Shown in pieces: positions 1-8,471 of a stretch of 64,000 bases of DNA. The stretch lies in NCBI GenBank assembly GCA_964392665.1, contig CAYMQB010000005.1, positions 31,089 through 95,088 on the forward strand, given 5' to 3'. The first letter of the stretch is position 1. The number at the start of each line of letters is the position of its first letter. The notes under the pieces are model-generated. The model did not search any database, was not told the DNA's origin, and worked only from the letters and a program-made list of their open reading frames with translations. This DNA comes from CAYMQB01 sp964392665. Lineage in GTDB: Bacteria; Hydrothermota; E44-bin80. Made by a program: the position numbers and the translations under genes.

Positions 1-1116
1 GAAGCAATCAATCTTGTTATAGATACAATAGTTGGTGGTAAAAATCCTGCAATCAAAGATCTTAAGTGCATTAAGAGTGTTGGGCACAGAGTTGTTCATG
101 GCGGTGAAAAATTCATAAAATCCGTGCTGATAAATGCACAAGTACTTGAAATGTTTGAGGAATTAAAGGAACTTGCACCGCTGCATAATCCTCCCAACAT
201 TACGGGCATAAAGGCAGCAATGGAACTTTTACCCAAAATACCCCATATTGCAGTTATGGACACAGCATTCCTTCAAACACTTCCAGCAAAAGCATACATA
301 TACGCGGTACCCTATGAATGGTACCAACAGTATGGGATAAGGAGATATGGTTTTCACGGTACTTCGCATCTTTATGTCTCAAGAAGAGCAGCTGTACTTC
401 TGGGAAAGAAAAAAGATGAAGTGAATCTAATAACCTGCCACATTGGAAATGGAGTCAGCCTAACAGCAATAAAAAAGGGAAAACCTGTTGACCATTCCAT
501 GGGTTTTACTCCTCTCGAAGGTTTGGTTATGGGAACGCGTTCGGGAGATTTAGACCCCGCAATTGTAGGGTTTATTTCTGAAAGAGAAGGGTTTACTGCT
601 CCGAGAATAATTTCTATCCTCAATAGAAAAAGCGGTATTCTTGGAATTACAGGAGAATTCACGGACAGGAGGGATGTGACAGAGGCAATTGAAAAGGGCA
701 ATAAGAGGGCGAAGCTTGCGTTTGATATAGAGAGTTACAGAATAAAAAAGTATATTGGTGCTTATGTGGCGGCATTGGGTCATATTGATGCAATAGTATT
801 TACTGCAGGGGCTGGTGAACTGTCTTATGAACTCAGGGAAGAAGCGCTTGATGGACTTGAGACTATGGGCATCAAAATCGACAAGAAGAAAAACAAGAAG
901 GCAATTAGTAGAAATATTGAATCTGTAATTTCGGACAAGAGTTCCAAGGTTAAGATTTTTGTGATACCTACGGATGAAGAGATAGTTTTTACAGAGGATG
1001 TGGTTGCCATTATTAAAGGGAAGTATACTGACCCCCATACATATAAGTATTCATTCGAGAGCCCAAATTATGTAAACAAAATGAGAGAAGAAGCTAAGAG
1101 AAAGGAGAGAGTATGA
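1..1116 (+). CDS. ackA: Acetate kinase, 5' end outside window
   Basis: Acetate kinase makes ATP and acetate from acetyl phosphate and ADP, the last step of acetate fermentation. The reading frame is open from base 1, and GHRVVHGGEKF (substrate-binding Arg) lies before the first internal ATG, so the true start is upstream. Family motifs follow in order: HNPPN, DTAF, GFHGTSH, CHIGNG, the SMGFTPLEG and GTRSGDLDP stretch, YRIKKYIGAY, and a C-terminal PTDEE. Two usually conserved spots differ: DTAFHQT reads DTAFLQT, and the GENS of FTAGIGENS reads GELS. The catalytic His and Arg residues I can place are kept. The stop overlaps the nfnA start as ATGA, so the two are co-translated, linking acetate and ATP formation to electron bifurcation. 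Confidence 0.93.
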   Translation, partial: EAINLVIDTIVGGKNPAIKDLKCIKSVGHRVVHGGEKFIKSVLINAQVLEMFEELKELAPLHNPPNITGIKAAMELLPKIPHIAVMDTAFLQTLPAKAYIYAVPYEWYQQYGIRRYGFHGTSHLYVSRRAAVLLGKKKDEVNLITCHIGNGVSLTAIKKGKPVDHSMGFTPLEGLVMGTRSGDLDPAIVGFISEREGFTAPRIISILNRKSGILGITGEFTDRRDVTEAIEKGNKRAKLAFDIESYRIKKYIGAYVAALGHIDAIVFTAGAGELSYELREEALDGLETMGIKIDKKKNKKAISRNIESVISDKSSKVKIFVIPTDEEIVFTEDVVAIIKGKYTDPHTYKYSFESPNYVNKMREEAKRKERV

Positions 1117-1952
1117 ACAAAATCTTAAACAAAAGGGTGCTTACCGAAGGAGTGAATCTTTTTGAGATTGAAGCGCCTCGTATTGCTATGAAAAGAAAAC
1201 CCGGGCAGTTCATAATTCTCAGAATCAATGAAGAGGGAGAGAGAATCCCTCTCACAATTGCAGATGTTAATAAAGATGCTGGATCTATAACGATTGTCGC
1301 ACAGGTTGTCGGTAAATCCACACATCACCTCGGGACTCTGAATGTTGGTGATAGTATAAGAGACCTGGTCGGTCCTCTTGGGCAGCCCACGCATATTGAA
1401 AAATTTGGCACGGTAGTTGCAATTGGAGGTGGTGTTGGGCATGCGGTTTGCTATCCGATTGCCAGAGCAATGAAAGAGGCAGGAAATTATTTGATAACGA
1501 TAATAGGTGCAAGAACAAAAGACTTGATAATACTCGAGGAAGAAACAAAAGGATTTTCGGATGAGTTTTACATTACAACAGATGATGGCTCATATGGTAG
1601 AAAAGGTTTGGTTACGGATCAGTTAAAGGAAATTATATCAGGGGGTAAAAAGATAGACCTTGTTCTCGCTGCTGGACCGGCAATTATGATGAAATTCGTT
1701 TCTCTTCTAACAAAAGAATATGGGATAAAAACCATAGTAAGCTTAAATTCCATTATGGTTGATGGGACAGGAATGTGCGGGGTTTGCAGGGTTGAAGTTG
1801 GAGGAAAAACGAAATTTGCCTGTGTGGATGGACCCGAGTTTGATGGGCATGAGGTTAACTATGACCTTCTTATGAAAAGGCTTGCAACATACAAGACGGA
1901 GGAGAAAGTTGCTTACGATAGATATTTGCAGAAAGTCAATGATGGCGGATAA
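1113..1952 (+). CDS. nfnA: NfnA: NAD-dependent ferredoxin:NADP+ oxidoreductase small subunit
   Basis: This is the small FAD/[2Fe-2S] subunit of the NfnAB flavin-based electron-bifurcating transhydrogenase, which couples NADH and reduced ferredoxin to NADP+ reduction in anaerobes. The fold is that of the sulfide dehydrogenase/dihydroorotate dehydrogenase electron-transfer family. It has an N-terminal FAD barrel (PGQFIILR, then RIPLTIAD), a nucleotide-binding half beginning near AIGGGVGHAVCYPIARA, and a C-terminal cluster site at residues about 216-245 with MCGVC and FACVDGPEFDGH. Length (279) is normal. The ATG at 1113 overlaps the ackA stop and nfnB follows. Pairing with nfnB makes the Nfn assignment stronger than a generic glutamate synthase beta label. 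Confidence 0.9.
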   Translation: MNKILNKRVLTEGVNLFEIEAPRIAMKRKPGQFIILRINEEGERIPLTIADVNKDAGSITIVAQVVGKSTHHLGTLNVGDSIRDLVGPLGQPTHIEKFGTVVAIGGGVGHAVCYPIARAMKEAGNYLITIIGARTKDLIILEEETKGFSDEFYITTDDGSYGRKGLVTDQLKEIISGGKKIDLVLAAGPAIMMKFVSLLTKEYGIKTIVSLNSIMVDGTGMCGVCRVEVGGKTKFACVDGPEFDGHEVNYDLLMKRLATYKTEEKVAYDRYLQKVNDGG

Positions 1953-2011
1953 AGGAGAGAATGACAATATAATTTAATCGTCGAGCAAATAATTGAAAGG
2001 AAGAGATTAAA

Positions 2012-3433
2012 ATGGAAGAAGGAAAGAAGAGAAAGAAAAAGCCAAAACCTCCCCGACAGGAAATGCCAAGACAAGACCCTGCTCAAAGGATAAAGAATTT
2101 CAGCGAAGTCGCCCTTGGATATTCTAAAGAAACTGCAATGCTTGAAGCAAGCAGATGTCTTGTTTGTCCAAAACCAAAATGTATCGAAGGATGTCCCGTT
2201 TTGGTGGATATCCCAAGTTTTATTAAGCTTGCTGCCGATGGAAAGTTTGTGGAGGCTTCAAAGAAAATAAAGGAAACTAATGTACTACCAGCAATTTGCG
2301 GTAGAGTCTGCCCGCAGGAAACGCAGTGCGAAATAAAATGTGTTCTGGGTATTAAGGACAAACCTGTTGCAATAGGAAGACTCGAGCGATTTGTCTCCGA
2401 CTTTGAAGCGGAACAGGGAGAGGTGGATATTCCGAGTATCCCCGAAAAGAAAGGGAAAAAAGTTGCAATAGTTGGTTCCGGTCCAAGCGGGTTAACGGTT
2501 GCCGGAGAACTCGCAAAAATGGGCTACGACGTAACTATATTAGAGGCACTGCATAAGTCCGGAGGCGTTCTTGTCTACGGTATACCAGAGTTTAGACTAC
2601 CCAAGGCTATAGTTGCAAGGGAGGTGGATTTTGTTAGAAAACTTGGAGTAAAGATAATAAGGAATTTCGTAGTAGGCAGAGCTGCTTCGGTAGACGAATT
2701 ATTCGAAGAGGGTTATGAAGCTGTCTTTCTTGGTCTTGGTGCAGGTCTTCCAAGATTTCTCGAGCTTCCTGGTATCAATCTCGTAGGCATATATTCTGCT
2801 AACGAATTTCTTACGAGAAGCAATCTGATGAAAGCCTATCTATTTCCAGAATATGACACTCCTCTCCAGGTGGGTAAAAAGGTAGTTGTAATAGGTGGTG
2901 GAAATGTTGCGATGGATTCGGTAAGAACATCATTGCGTCTGGGTGCAGAGGAAACTCACATTATCTATAGAAGGTCAAGAAAGGAAATGCCTGCAAGGGA
3001 AGAAGAGGTAGAAAATGCCGAAGCGGAAGGTGTAATTTTTGATTTTCTTGTTAATCCTGTTGAGTTTATAGGAGACGAGAATGGCAGGATAAAATCTATG
3101 AAACTCCTTAGAATGCAACTTGGGGAGCCGGATGAAAGCGGAAGAAGACGACCTGTTCCCATCGAAGGAAGCGAATTCATCTACGATTGTGACACAGCGG
3201 TAATTGCAATAGGGCAAGGTCCAAATCCACTTGCGTTAAGCACCCTTGAGGGAGTGAAGCTCAATAAATGGGGATACATCGAAGCGGATTGGGATACAAC
3301 GAAAACTTCTATGAAAGGTGTATTTGCAGGTGGTGATATTGTGACAGGTGAGGCTACCGTTATCGAAGCAATGGGATTTGGAAGAAGGGCTTCGATCGAG
3401 ATCGATAAGTATCTGATGACCGGGAAATGGTAA
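2012..3433 (+). CDS. nfnB: NfnB / glutamate synthase small-subunit-like flavoprotein
   Basis: Large subunit of the NfnAB complex; homologues are often annotated as gltA/gltD NADPH-dependent glutamate synthase. The N-terminus carries two Cys sets for [4Fe-4S] clusters, RCLVCPKPKC..GCP (from residue about 46) and ICGRVCPQETQCEIKC (from about 95). An FAD dinucleotide fold follows (VAIVGSGPSGLTVAGELA, about 150), then an NADP fold (VVVIGGGNVAMDSVR, about 290) followed by IIYRRSRKEMPAR, and a C-terminal GVFAGGDIVTG motif. At 473 residues it is full length. It starts 59 bp after nfnA with a GGAAGAG SD. There is no large glutamate synthase subunit nearby, which favours the bifurcating role. Confidence 0.9.
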   Translation: MEEGKKRKKKPKPPRQEMPRQDPAQRIKNFSEVALGYSKETAMLEASRCLVCPKPKCIEGCPVLVDIPSFIKLAADGKFVEASKKIKETNVLPAICGRVCPQETQCEIKCVLGIKDKPVAIGRLERFVSDFEAEQGEVDIPSIPEKKGKKVAIVGSGPSGLTVAGELAKMGYDVTILEALHKSGGVLVYGIPEFRLPKAIVAREVDFVRKLGVKIIRNFVVGRAASVDELFEEGYEAVFLGLGAGLPRFLELPGINLVGIYSANEFLTRSNLMKAYLFPEYDTPLQVGKKVVVIGGGNVAMDSVRTSLRLGAEETHIIYRRSRKEMPAREEEVENAEAEGVIFDFLVNPVEFIGDENGRIKSMKLLRMQLGEPDESGRRRPVPIEGSEFIYDCDTAVIAIGQGPNPLALSTLEGVKLNKWGYIEADWDTTKTSMKGVFAGGDIVTGEATVIEAMGFGRRASIEIDKYLMTGKW

Positions 3434-3507
3434 TTTACCAGTACTTTGTTCAAAGGTACGGGTTCGTTTGAATCGTTTTCAGCGTTTAGTTCGTTAATAA
3501 TTTGTCC

Positions 3508-3627
3508 GTCACTGCGAGTAGGCTTTCATATTCTTTAATGAAGCAATCTCATACCTGGAGAAACCGGGATTCTTAGTGAGTCAGAAAATGCTGTATTCCT
3601 CAGAATGACAATCTGGCTGGCAGTGAC
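3508..3627. repeat. MITE-like intergenic repeat with 8-bp inverted ends
   Basis: The nfnB-mnmG gap (3434-3644) holds no gene. It contains a roughly 120-bp segment bounded by a perfect inverted pair, GTCACTGC at 3508-3515 and GCAGTGAC at 3620-3627. Inside are phrases such as GAAGCAATCTCA and CAGAATGACA that recur in other gaps of this window. This fits a short non-autonomous palindromic repeat family. Its only visible contribution to mnmG is the AGGAAGAG SD just beyond the right end. Confidence 0.5.
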
Positions 3628-3644
3628 AGGAAGAGAAAAACAGT

Positions 3645-5525
3645 ATGAGTGTTTCAACCGAGCATTTTGATTGTATCGTTGTTGGTGCCGGGCATGCAGG
3701 ATGTGAGGCTGCACTTGCTGCAGCCAGGATGGGGATAAATAGCCTTTTAGTTACAATAAACTTTGATAGAATCGGACAGATGTCCTGTAATCCTTCTGTA
3801 GGGGGGCTTGCAAAAAGCCATCTTGTTTTTGAAGTTGATGCCCTGGGCGGGGAAATTGGTTTTAATACCGATAAAACAGGAACACAGTTTAGAATGTTGA
3901 ATACTTCAAAAGGTGCTGCTGTTCGGTCATTAAGGACACAGGTGGATAGAATTGCTTACAAAGAGGAAATCAGGAAAACCATAGAGAGTACGATGAACCT
4001 TACTATCAAGGAAGGTATCGTAGAGAATATACTTGTGGAAAAGCAAAAAGTGTATAGTGTAGTTACAGCAACAGGTATGGAATACAAAGCAAAATCAATA
4101 GTTCTTACGACCGGAACTTTTCTAAATGGGCTTATCCATATTGGACTCGTGAATTATCCTGCCGGAAGAGCTGGAGAATTTCCTGCAATAGGTTTGTCCA
4201 GAGCTTTATCTCGACTCGGATTCTCAATTGGAAGATTGAAGACCGGAACATCTGCAAGAGTTTCTGGAAATTCAATGAATTGCTCTATCCTTGAATCACA
4301 GTCCGGCGACGAGAATCCGGGACATTTTTCTATGAAAACCAAAGATTTTAATCCAGAGCAAATGGATTGCTATATCACTGCTACAAACGAGAAAACACAC
4401 AATATCATACTGAAAAACCTTGATAGGTCACCTCTATTTACAGGTGTTATTCAAGGTAAGGGTCCAAAATACTGCCCGTCAATAGAAGATAAGGTTGTCC
4501 GTTTTAGCGATAGAAAGTCCCATCCTGTTTTTCTCGAACCTGACGGGAGAACGACGGATATTTTCTATCTTAACGGACTTGCAACATCACTGCCCGAGGA
4601 CATGCAGGAGGAAATGCTTAGAACAATAAAAGGACTCGAAAATGTAAAAATCGTAAGACCTGGATACGGGATAGAATACGATTTTGTATATCCTACGGAA
4701 ATTTACGCTACGCTTGAAACCAAAAAAGTTAAAGGTCTGTTTCTTGCAGGACAAATTAATGGGACAAGCGGTTATGAGGAGGCTGCTGCACAGGGGATTA
4801 TGGCTGGCATAAACGCTGCCTTGAAAATTCGGAATGAAAAACCATTTATATTGTCAAGGAATGAGGCGTACACTGGTGTGTTAATTGACGACCTGGTCAC
4901 AAAGGGAGTAACAGAGCCATACAGAATGTTCACCTCTCTTGCAGAATTTAGATTGCTTTTAAGACAGGACAATGCAGACACTCGACTTATAAGATATGGT
5001 AACAGATTTGGGCTTGTTGGCAAGAAGTTTCTGAATAGTGTTAACCAGAGAGATGAAAAGGTCAGTAGGAAAATAGAAGAACTCAAGAACACAATTGTTG
5101 CACCGGGTAAGATAAACGGGATTCTTAAAGCGAAGAAGTCAAGAGAGATAACCGAAGGAAAATCAGTCTTTCAAATCTTAAAGCGACCCGAGATATCGAT
5201 TGAAAATATTGAATTGGTAACAGGAGAAATAGAGAAAGAGGTAGCAAAAAGAGTAGAGATATTTGCAAAGTATGACGGTTATATCCAGAAACAGGAATTG
5301 GAAGTTAAACGGATGAAGGAACTTGAGAATACTGCACTTCCATTGAATGTCGATTACACGAAATTGAAGGGAATTTCAAAGGAGGCAGGAGAGAAACTAA
5401 ATGAGATAAAACCACTCACACTTGGACAGGCATCAAGGATTTCAGGTGTCCGCACAGCGGATATTTCACTACTTATGATTCACTTAAAAAGGATGAAATC
5501 AACTCCCCCAAAACCCATCCTTTAA
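3645..5525 (+). CDS. mnmG: tRNA uridine-5-carboxymethylaminomethyl synthesis enzyme MnmG
   Basis: MnmG (GidA), with MnmE, installs the cmnm5 group on U34 of tRNAs reading split codon boxes, using FAD, NADH and methylenetetrahydrofolate. The N-terminus has the FAD signature VVGAGHAGCEAALAAARMG, then SCNPSVGGLAKSHLVFEVDA and GGEIGFNTDKTGTQFRMLN. GTFLNGLIHIG and RLKTGTSAR follow, with a later GLFLAGQINGTSGYEEAAAQG and the C-terminal helical domain ending around LGQASRISGVRTADISLL. Length 626 is standard. MnmE is not in the window. The ATG at 3645 has an AGGAAGAG SD and opens right after the palindromic repeat. Confidence 0.96.
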   Translation: MSVSTEHFDCIVVGAGHAGCEAALAAARMGINSLLVTINFDRIGQMSCNPSVGGLAKSHLVFEVDALGGEIGFNTDKTGTQFRMLNTSKGAAVRSLRTQVDRIAYKEEIRKTIESTMNLTIKEGIVENILVEKQKVYSVVTATGMEYKAKSIVLTTGTFLNGLIHIGLVNYPAGRAGEFPAIGLSRALSRLGFSIGRLKTGTSARVSGNSMNCSILESQSGDENPGHFSMKTKDFNPEQMDCYITATNEKTHNIILKNLDRSPLFTGVIQGKGPKYCPSIEDKVVRFSDRKSHPVFLEPDGRTTDIFYLNGLATSLPEDMQEEMLRTIKGLENVKIVRPGYGIEYDFVYPTEIYATLETKKVKGLFLAGQINGTSGYEEAAAQGIMAGINAALKIRNEKPFILSRNEAYTGVLIDDLVTKGVTEPYRMFTSLAEFRLLLRQDNADTRLIRYGNRFGLVGKKFLNSVNQRDEKVSRKIEELKNTIVAPGKINGILKAKKSREITEGKSVFQILKRPEISIENIELVTGEIEKEVAKRVEIFAKYDGYIQKQELEVKRMKELENTALPLNVDYTKLKGISKEAGEKLNEIKPLTLGQASRISGVRTADISLLMIHLKRMKSTPPKPIL

Positions 5526-5560
5526 CCACTTGAGTTGGAAAGAATTTAGAGAAAGCAATT

Positions 5561-5845
5561 TCATTGTCTATGTCGTAGAAGAACTATGACCCAATTTATG
5601 ATGAATACCGCCAAAAAGACGGAGAAAATAATCCTTGAGATATTTTTGGAAATGAAGTTTGATAGGTCAAAGAAAAAGGCAAAGAACATTCCGGCAAAAC
5701 AAACAATGGAAATAGTTTTCTCGATTCCATTCATCTCGGAAAATCTAAAAATGCTTCGTTTCATAAGAACTAAGGGATCAGGTCTCAACATTTGACATAC
5801 AGCAGAAGATTCGTTGTATTGTTTTTCAGAACCCCTCCATTTCAC
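5561..5845 (-). CDS. Small membrane protein downstream of feoB
   Basis: A 94-codon reading frame starts at GTG 5845, five bases after the feoB stop, in a purine-rich context that could act as an SD. The C-terminal half has two likely membrane helices (SIVCFAGMFFAFFFDL and IIFSVFLAVFIINWVIVLL) and ends LRHRQ. The N-terminal 38 residues look less protein-like, so the real start may be the Met before NGIEKTI. I do not recognise a family. Position suggests it belongs to the fur-feoAB operon; a role in iron uptake is inference from location only. Confidence 0.45.
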   Translation of the reverse strand: MKWRGSEKQYNESSAVCQMLRPDPLVLMKRSIFRFSEMNGIEKTISIVCFAGMFFAFFFDLSNFISKNISRIIFSVFLAVFIINWVIVLLRHRQ

Positions 5846-5850
5846 CCCCT

Positions 5851-7560
5851 TTACCTAAGAATGAGGTTGAGGAGACCTCCTACGATTAAAGTAGATATAA
5901 TCATTATTGATGCAGATTTTAGCATATCCGTTATACCGAGTTCTTTTACCAGAACAGCAAAGGTTGCAATACAGGGGAAATACATCGTAAGAACAACGGA
6001 TGCTATCACCATCTGTTTCAGTGTTAATCCTAATGGAACGAGCATTCCAACTGCAACATCTTTTCTAAGAAAACCTATAACCAATGCTCCAACTGCCTCT
6101 CTGGGTAGTCCGAGGATTCCTTTTACCACAGGTGAAGCAATTCTACCGACAAATTCAATTATGTGAAGGCTGTAAAGTATATTCACAACGAGAACCCCTA
6201 AAAGTACGTAGGGTACTGCCTCTTTTAAGAACCATAACACCCGCATCCAGAGTTTTTTCAAGAGTGCCAGAAGATATGGAAAACGATATGGTGGGATTTC
6301 AACGAAGATTTCGGGACTCTCTCCTTTCAATGTAAGATTGAGTAGTAGTCCGAGTATAATCCAGACAATAAAGAGTGTGCCAAAAACAAGAGCAAGTGCA
6401 CCAGAACCGTATTTCCCAACCAAACCAAATATCATAGCTATCTGTGCCATACAGGGAACAGCAATTGCCATGAGGGTCGCAGCGATAAATCTTTCCCTTC
6501 TTGTGTCTAATACTCGAGTCGCCAGTGCACCCGGGACATTACATCCAAAACCCAATAACATCGGGATTATTGCCAAACCGTGAATTCCGAGTTTGTGCAT
6601 AAGATTATCAAGCAAAACACCAAGTCGGGGAAGATAACCTGAATCTTCCATAAAACCTAAAACGAGATAGAAAGCGAAAATATATGGAAGAACCATTGCA
6701 ATGGGAACGAACAAACCTGTTGTTAAAAGTCCCAAAGATTCCACAAATTCGATCTTTCCTTCAATCAATCTACCAATCAACACATTATGAATGAATCCTG
6801 AGCCCCCCAAGAGGGAGGATAATTTTAACATCAAAGGCGCCCATAAATTCTCGAACAGAGGCTCGAAGACATAACCGATTATTGATTCTCCAACGAATCG
6901 TACGATCTTAAAAGCAAGATATAGGATAATTATCGCAATAGGAATTCCTGTTAACGGATGTACTGACGCATCTCCCAATCTTTCCCAGATTGTGTGATGA
7001 CGATGTGTTAATTTCTGAACTTCATTTATAATTTCCCCGATTTCGGACCATTTATTTTCGGTCTCGTATTCATATTTACTGATTTTTGGCTTTATTAATT
7101 GCGAAACGAGTCGTTTGATACCTTCCCCTGTTATTCCGCAGGTTGGAACGACAGGCACACCCAGGATTTTCTCCAATTTATCCTTATCGATATTTATGCC
7201 AGTATGTTTTGTTTCGTCCCAGAAATTGAGACAGATAATAAGACGGACTTTTTTCTTTATTAATTGAAGAGTAAGATTGAGGTTTCGTTCAAGATTTGTC
7301 GCATCTATAACATTGACAACAATATCCCCTTCTTTCAACATCTCTATTGCCACTTTTTCTGCTTTTGATGTTGGTTCAAGAGCATAGGTGCCAGGTACAT
7401 CAATTATTTCTACTTTCTCATCGCCCAACCTCATATAACCTCTGGTATACTCTACAGTTGTTCCGGGATAGTTGGAGGCAATTACATGAACTCCTGTCAA
7501 TCGCGAGAATATAACACTTTTCCCTACATTTGGGTTACCAATCAAAAGGATCTTTCTCAC
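5851..7560 (-). CDS. feoB: Ferrous iron transport protein B
   Basis: FeoB is the GTP-driven Fe(II) uptake protein of the inner membrane. The N-terminal G domain shows G1 (GNPNVGKS, residues 8-15), the switch region NYPGTTVEYTRG, G3 (DVPGTYAL) and G4 (NFWDE), then the helical GDI region. The membrane core contains YLPRLGVLLDNLMHK and the conserved FGCNVPGALATRVL with its Cys, and a second gate-like half near the C-terminus. At 569 residues it is shorter than the 700-770 residue proteobacterial proteins but within the range of compact FeoB forms. Start is GTG 7560. It lies 84 bp after feoA in the fur-feoA-feoB order. Confidence 0.94.
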   Translation of the reverse strand: MRKILLIGNPNVGKSVIFSRLTGVHVIASNYPGTTVEYTRGYMRLGDEKVEIIDVPGTYALEPTSKAEKVAIEMLKEGDIVVNVIDATNLERNLNLTLQLIKKKVRLIICLNFWDETKHTGINIDKDKLEKILGVPVVPTCGITGEGIKRLVSQLIKPKISKYEYETENKWSEIGEIINEVQKLTHRHHTIWERLGDASVHPLTGIPIAIIILYLAFKIVRFVGESIIGYVFEPLFENLWAPLMLKLSSLLGGSGFIHNVLIGRLIEGKIEFVESLGLLTTGLFVPIAMVLPYIFAFYLVLGFMEDSGYLPRLGVLLDNLMHKLGIHGLAIIPMLLGFGCNVPGALATRVLDTRRERFIAATLMAIAVPCMAQIAMIFGLVGKYGSGALALVFGTLFIVWIILGLLLNLTLKGESPEIFVEIPPYRFPYLLALLKKLWMRVLWFLKEAVPYVLLGVLVVNILYSLHIIEFVGRIASPVVKGILGLPREAVGALVIGFLRKDVAVGMLVPLGLTLKQMVIASVVLTMYFPCIATFAVLVKELGITDMLKSASIMIISTLIVGGLLNLILR

Positions 7561-7644
7561 ATTAACCGCTTTTCTTCAAATATGAGCGGAGAATAATATA
7601 AGTGACAGGTTAGAATATTTCGTAACATTTCCATAGGAATTTCC

Positions 7645-7923
7645 TCAGTTGTCATTTTTCGTGTTGTGATTTGCGTCCTTCTGTCCCATATCTGTATACT
7701 TGACTATAATTCTCTTTGCCATGCCAAATCCAATTGCCACCTGTGCATTGCCAATTTTAAGTATAATAGGACCCCGCAGCGCCTGTGCGGAAAGTTTTTC
7801 TACCTCACATCCGACTCTTATCCCAAGTGTTTCCAGCTTTTTCTGCAATCCGTATCCACCGAGAATTCTGCTGACCAAGGCTTTTGTCCTGTTTTGCAAC
7901 TGTGTCAAATCGGTTTCATTCAT
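7645..7923 (-). CDS. feoA: FeoA family protein
   Basis: FeoA is a small SH3-like cytoplasmic partner that supports FeoB. The sequence has the family core: a short helix region, then RILGGYGLQKKLETLGIRVG, GPIILKIGNAQVAIGFGMAKRIIV. I take the ATG at 7923 (MNETDLTQ), preceded by GAGAGGAAACC, which overlaps the fur stop as ATGA; a start at 7956 would overlap fur by 37 bases and lack this SD. The tail after IIVKYTD is polar and longer than usual. Co-translation with fur and feoB supports an iron role. Confidence 0.85.
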   Translation of the reverse strand: MNETDLTQLQNRTKALVSRILGGYGLQKKLETLGIRVGCEVEKLSAQALRGPIILKIGNAQVAIGFGMAKRIIVKYTDMGQKDANHNTKNDN

Positions 7924-8381
7924 TGGTTTCCTCTCATTCGGAATTTTTGCCTGCATTCTTTACAATAACCATACAGTTCTAATTTATGCGATTCTATGAA
8001 AAAATGGTACTTCTTTGCAACCTTCTTCTGCAATTTCTCGATTTCCTGATTATCAAATTCTATAATAGTTCCGCAGCCCAAACAAATCATATGGTCATGA
8101 TGTTTCTTTTTACCGAAAGGTTCGAATCTTGTAATATTGTCTCTGAAACGGGTCTTTCTTGCAAGGCCGGCGTTGACAAGAAGATGGAGAGTTCTATAGA
8201 CTGTGGCAAAACCGATATAAGGAATTCTCTTCTTTAATTCGCTGTAAAGTTTTTCGGCAGTGTAATGTCTGTTCTGCCCACAGAAGTAATTTATTATCCT
8301 TTTTCTCTGGTCTGTAAGTCTTAATCCTTCATTTTTGATGTATTCTTTTAATTTTCCTTCATTATTGATATTGAGTTTCAT
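7920..8381 (-). CDS. fur: Fur-family metalloregulator
   Basis: A Fur-family repressor that senses Fe(II) (or another metal) and here heads the feo operon, so it probably controls iron uptake and itself. The winged-helix half contains GLRLTDQRKRIINYF and the recognition helix region IGFATVYRTLHLLVNAGL. The dimerisation half has the metal-binding KKKHHDHMICLGCG and YCKECR Cys pairs. I start it at ATG 8381; an upstream in-frame TTG (8387) falls before the predicted transcription start. No SD precedes the ATG, consistent with a leaderless mRNA. A PerR, Zur or Nur specificity cannot be ruled out from sequence alone, but synteny favours Fur. Confidence 0.9.
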   Translation of the reverse strand: MKLNINNEGKLKEYIKNEGLRLTDQRKRIINYFCGQNRHYTAEKLYSELKKRIPYIGFATVYRTLHLLVNAGLARKTRFRDNITRFEPFGKKKHHDHMICLGCGTIIEFDNQEIEKLQKKVAKKYHFFIESHKLELYGYCKECRQKFRMRGNQ

Positions 8382-8390
8382 TTTCAATTG

Positions 8391-8419
8391 AATATAACAC
8401 TTCCTTCTCGGTTTGTCAA
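8391..8419 (-). promoter_or_regulatory. fur-feo operon promoter
   Basis: On the minus strand TTGACA (8419-8414) and TATATT (8396-8391) are 17 bp apart. The expected transcription start is about 8384, only two or three bases before the fur ATG (8381-8379), giving an almost leaderless mRNA. No textbook Fur box is recognisable. Confidence 0.75.
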
Positions 8420-8435
8420 GTAAAAAATTTAAGTC

Positions 8436-8465
8436 TTGACAAATTAAATAAAAGAATGCTATTAA
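8436..8465 (+). promoter_or_regulatory. ABC permease operon promoter, leaderless
   Basis: TTGACA (8436-8441) and TATTAA (8460-8465) are 18 bp apart. Six bases separate the -10 from the ATG at 8472, so transcription should start at or next to the initiation codon. There is no SD. It is back to back with the fur promoter. Confidence 0.7.
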
Positions 8466-8471
8466 ATTTGT

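Noticed and set aside
372..1038. Long reading frames on the minus strand of ackA
   Set aside because: They are antisense to a clearly coding acetate kinase frame and have no recognisable protein features, so they are shadow frames.
1..1116. Atypical acetate kinase as a possible butyrate or propionate kinase
   Set aside because: Changes at DTAFL and GELS are outside the catalytic residues I can place and the rest of the motifs are those of acetate kinase; the substrate could only be settled by phylogeny or assay.
5586..6583. Several plus-strand frames across the feoB region
   Set aside because: All lie antisense to feoB and its small partner; their residues show low-complexity antisense-of-membrane patterns and no SD.
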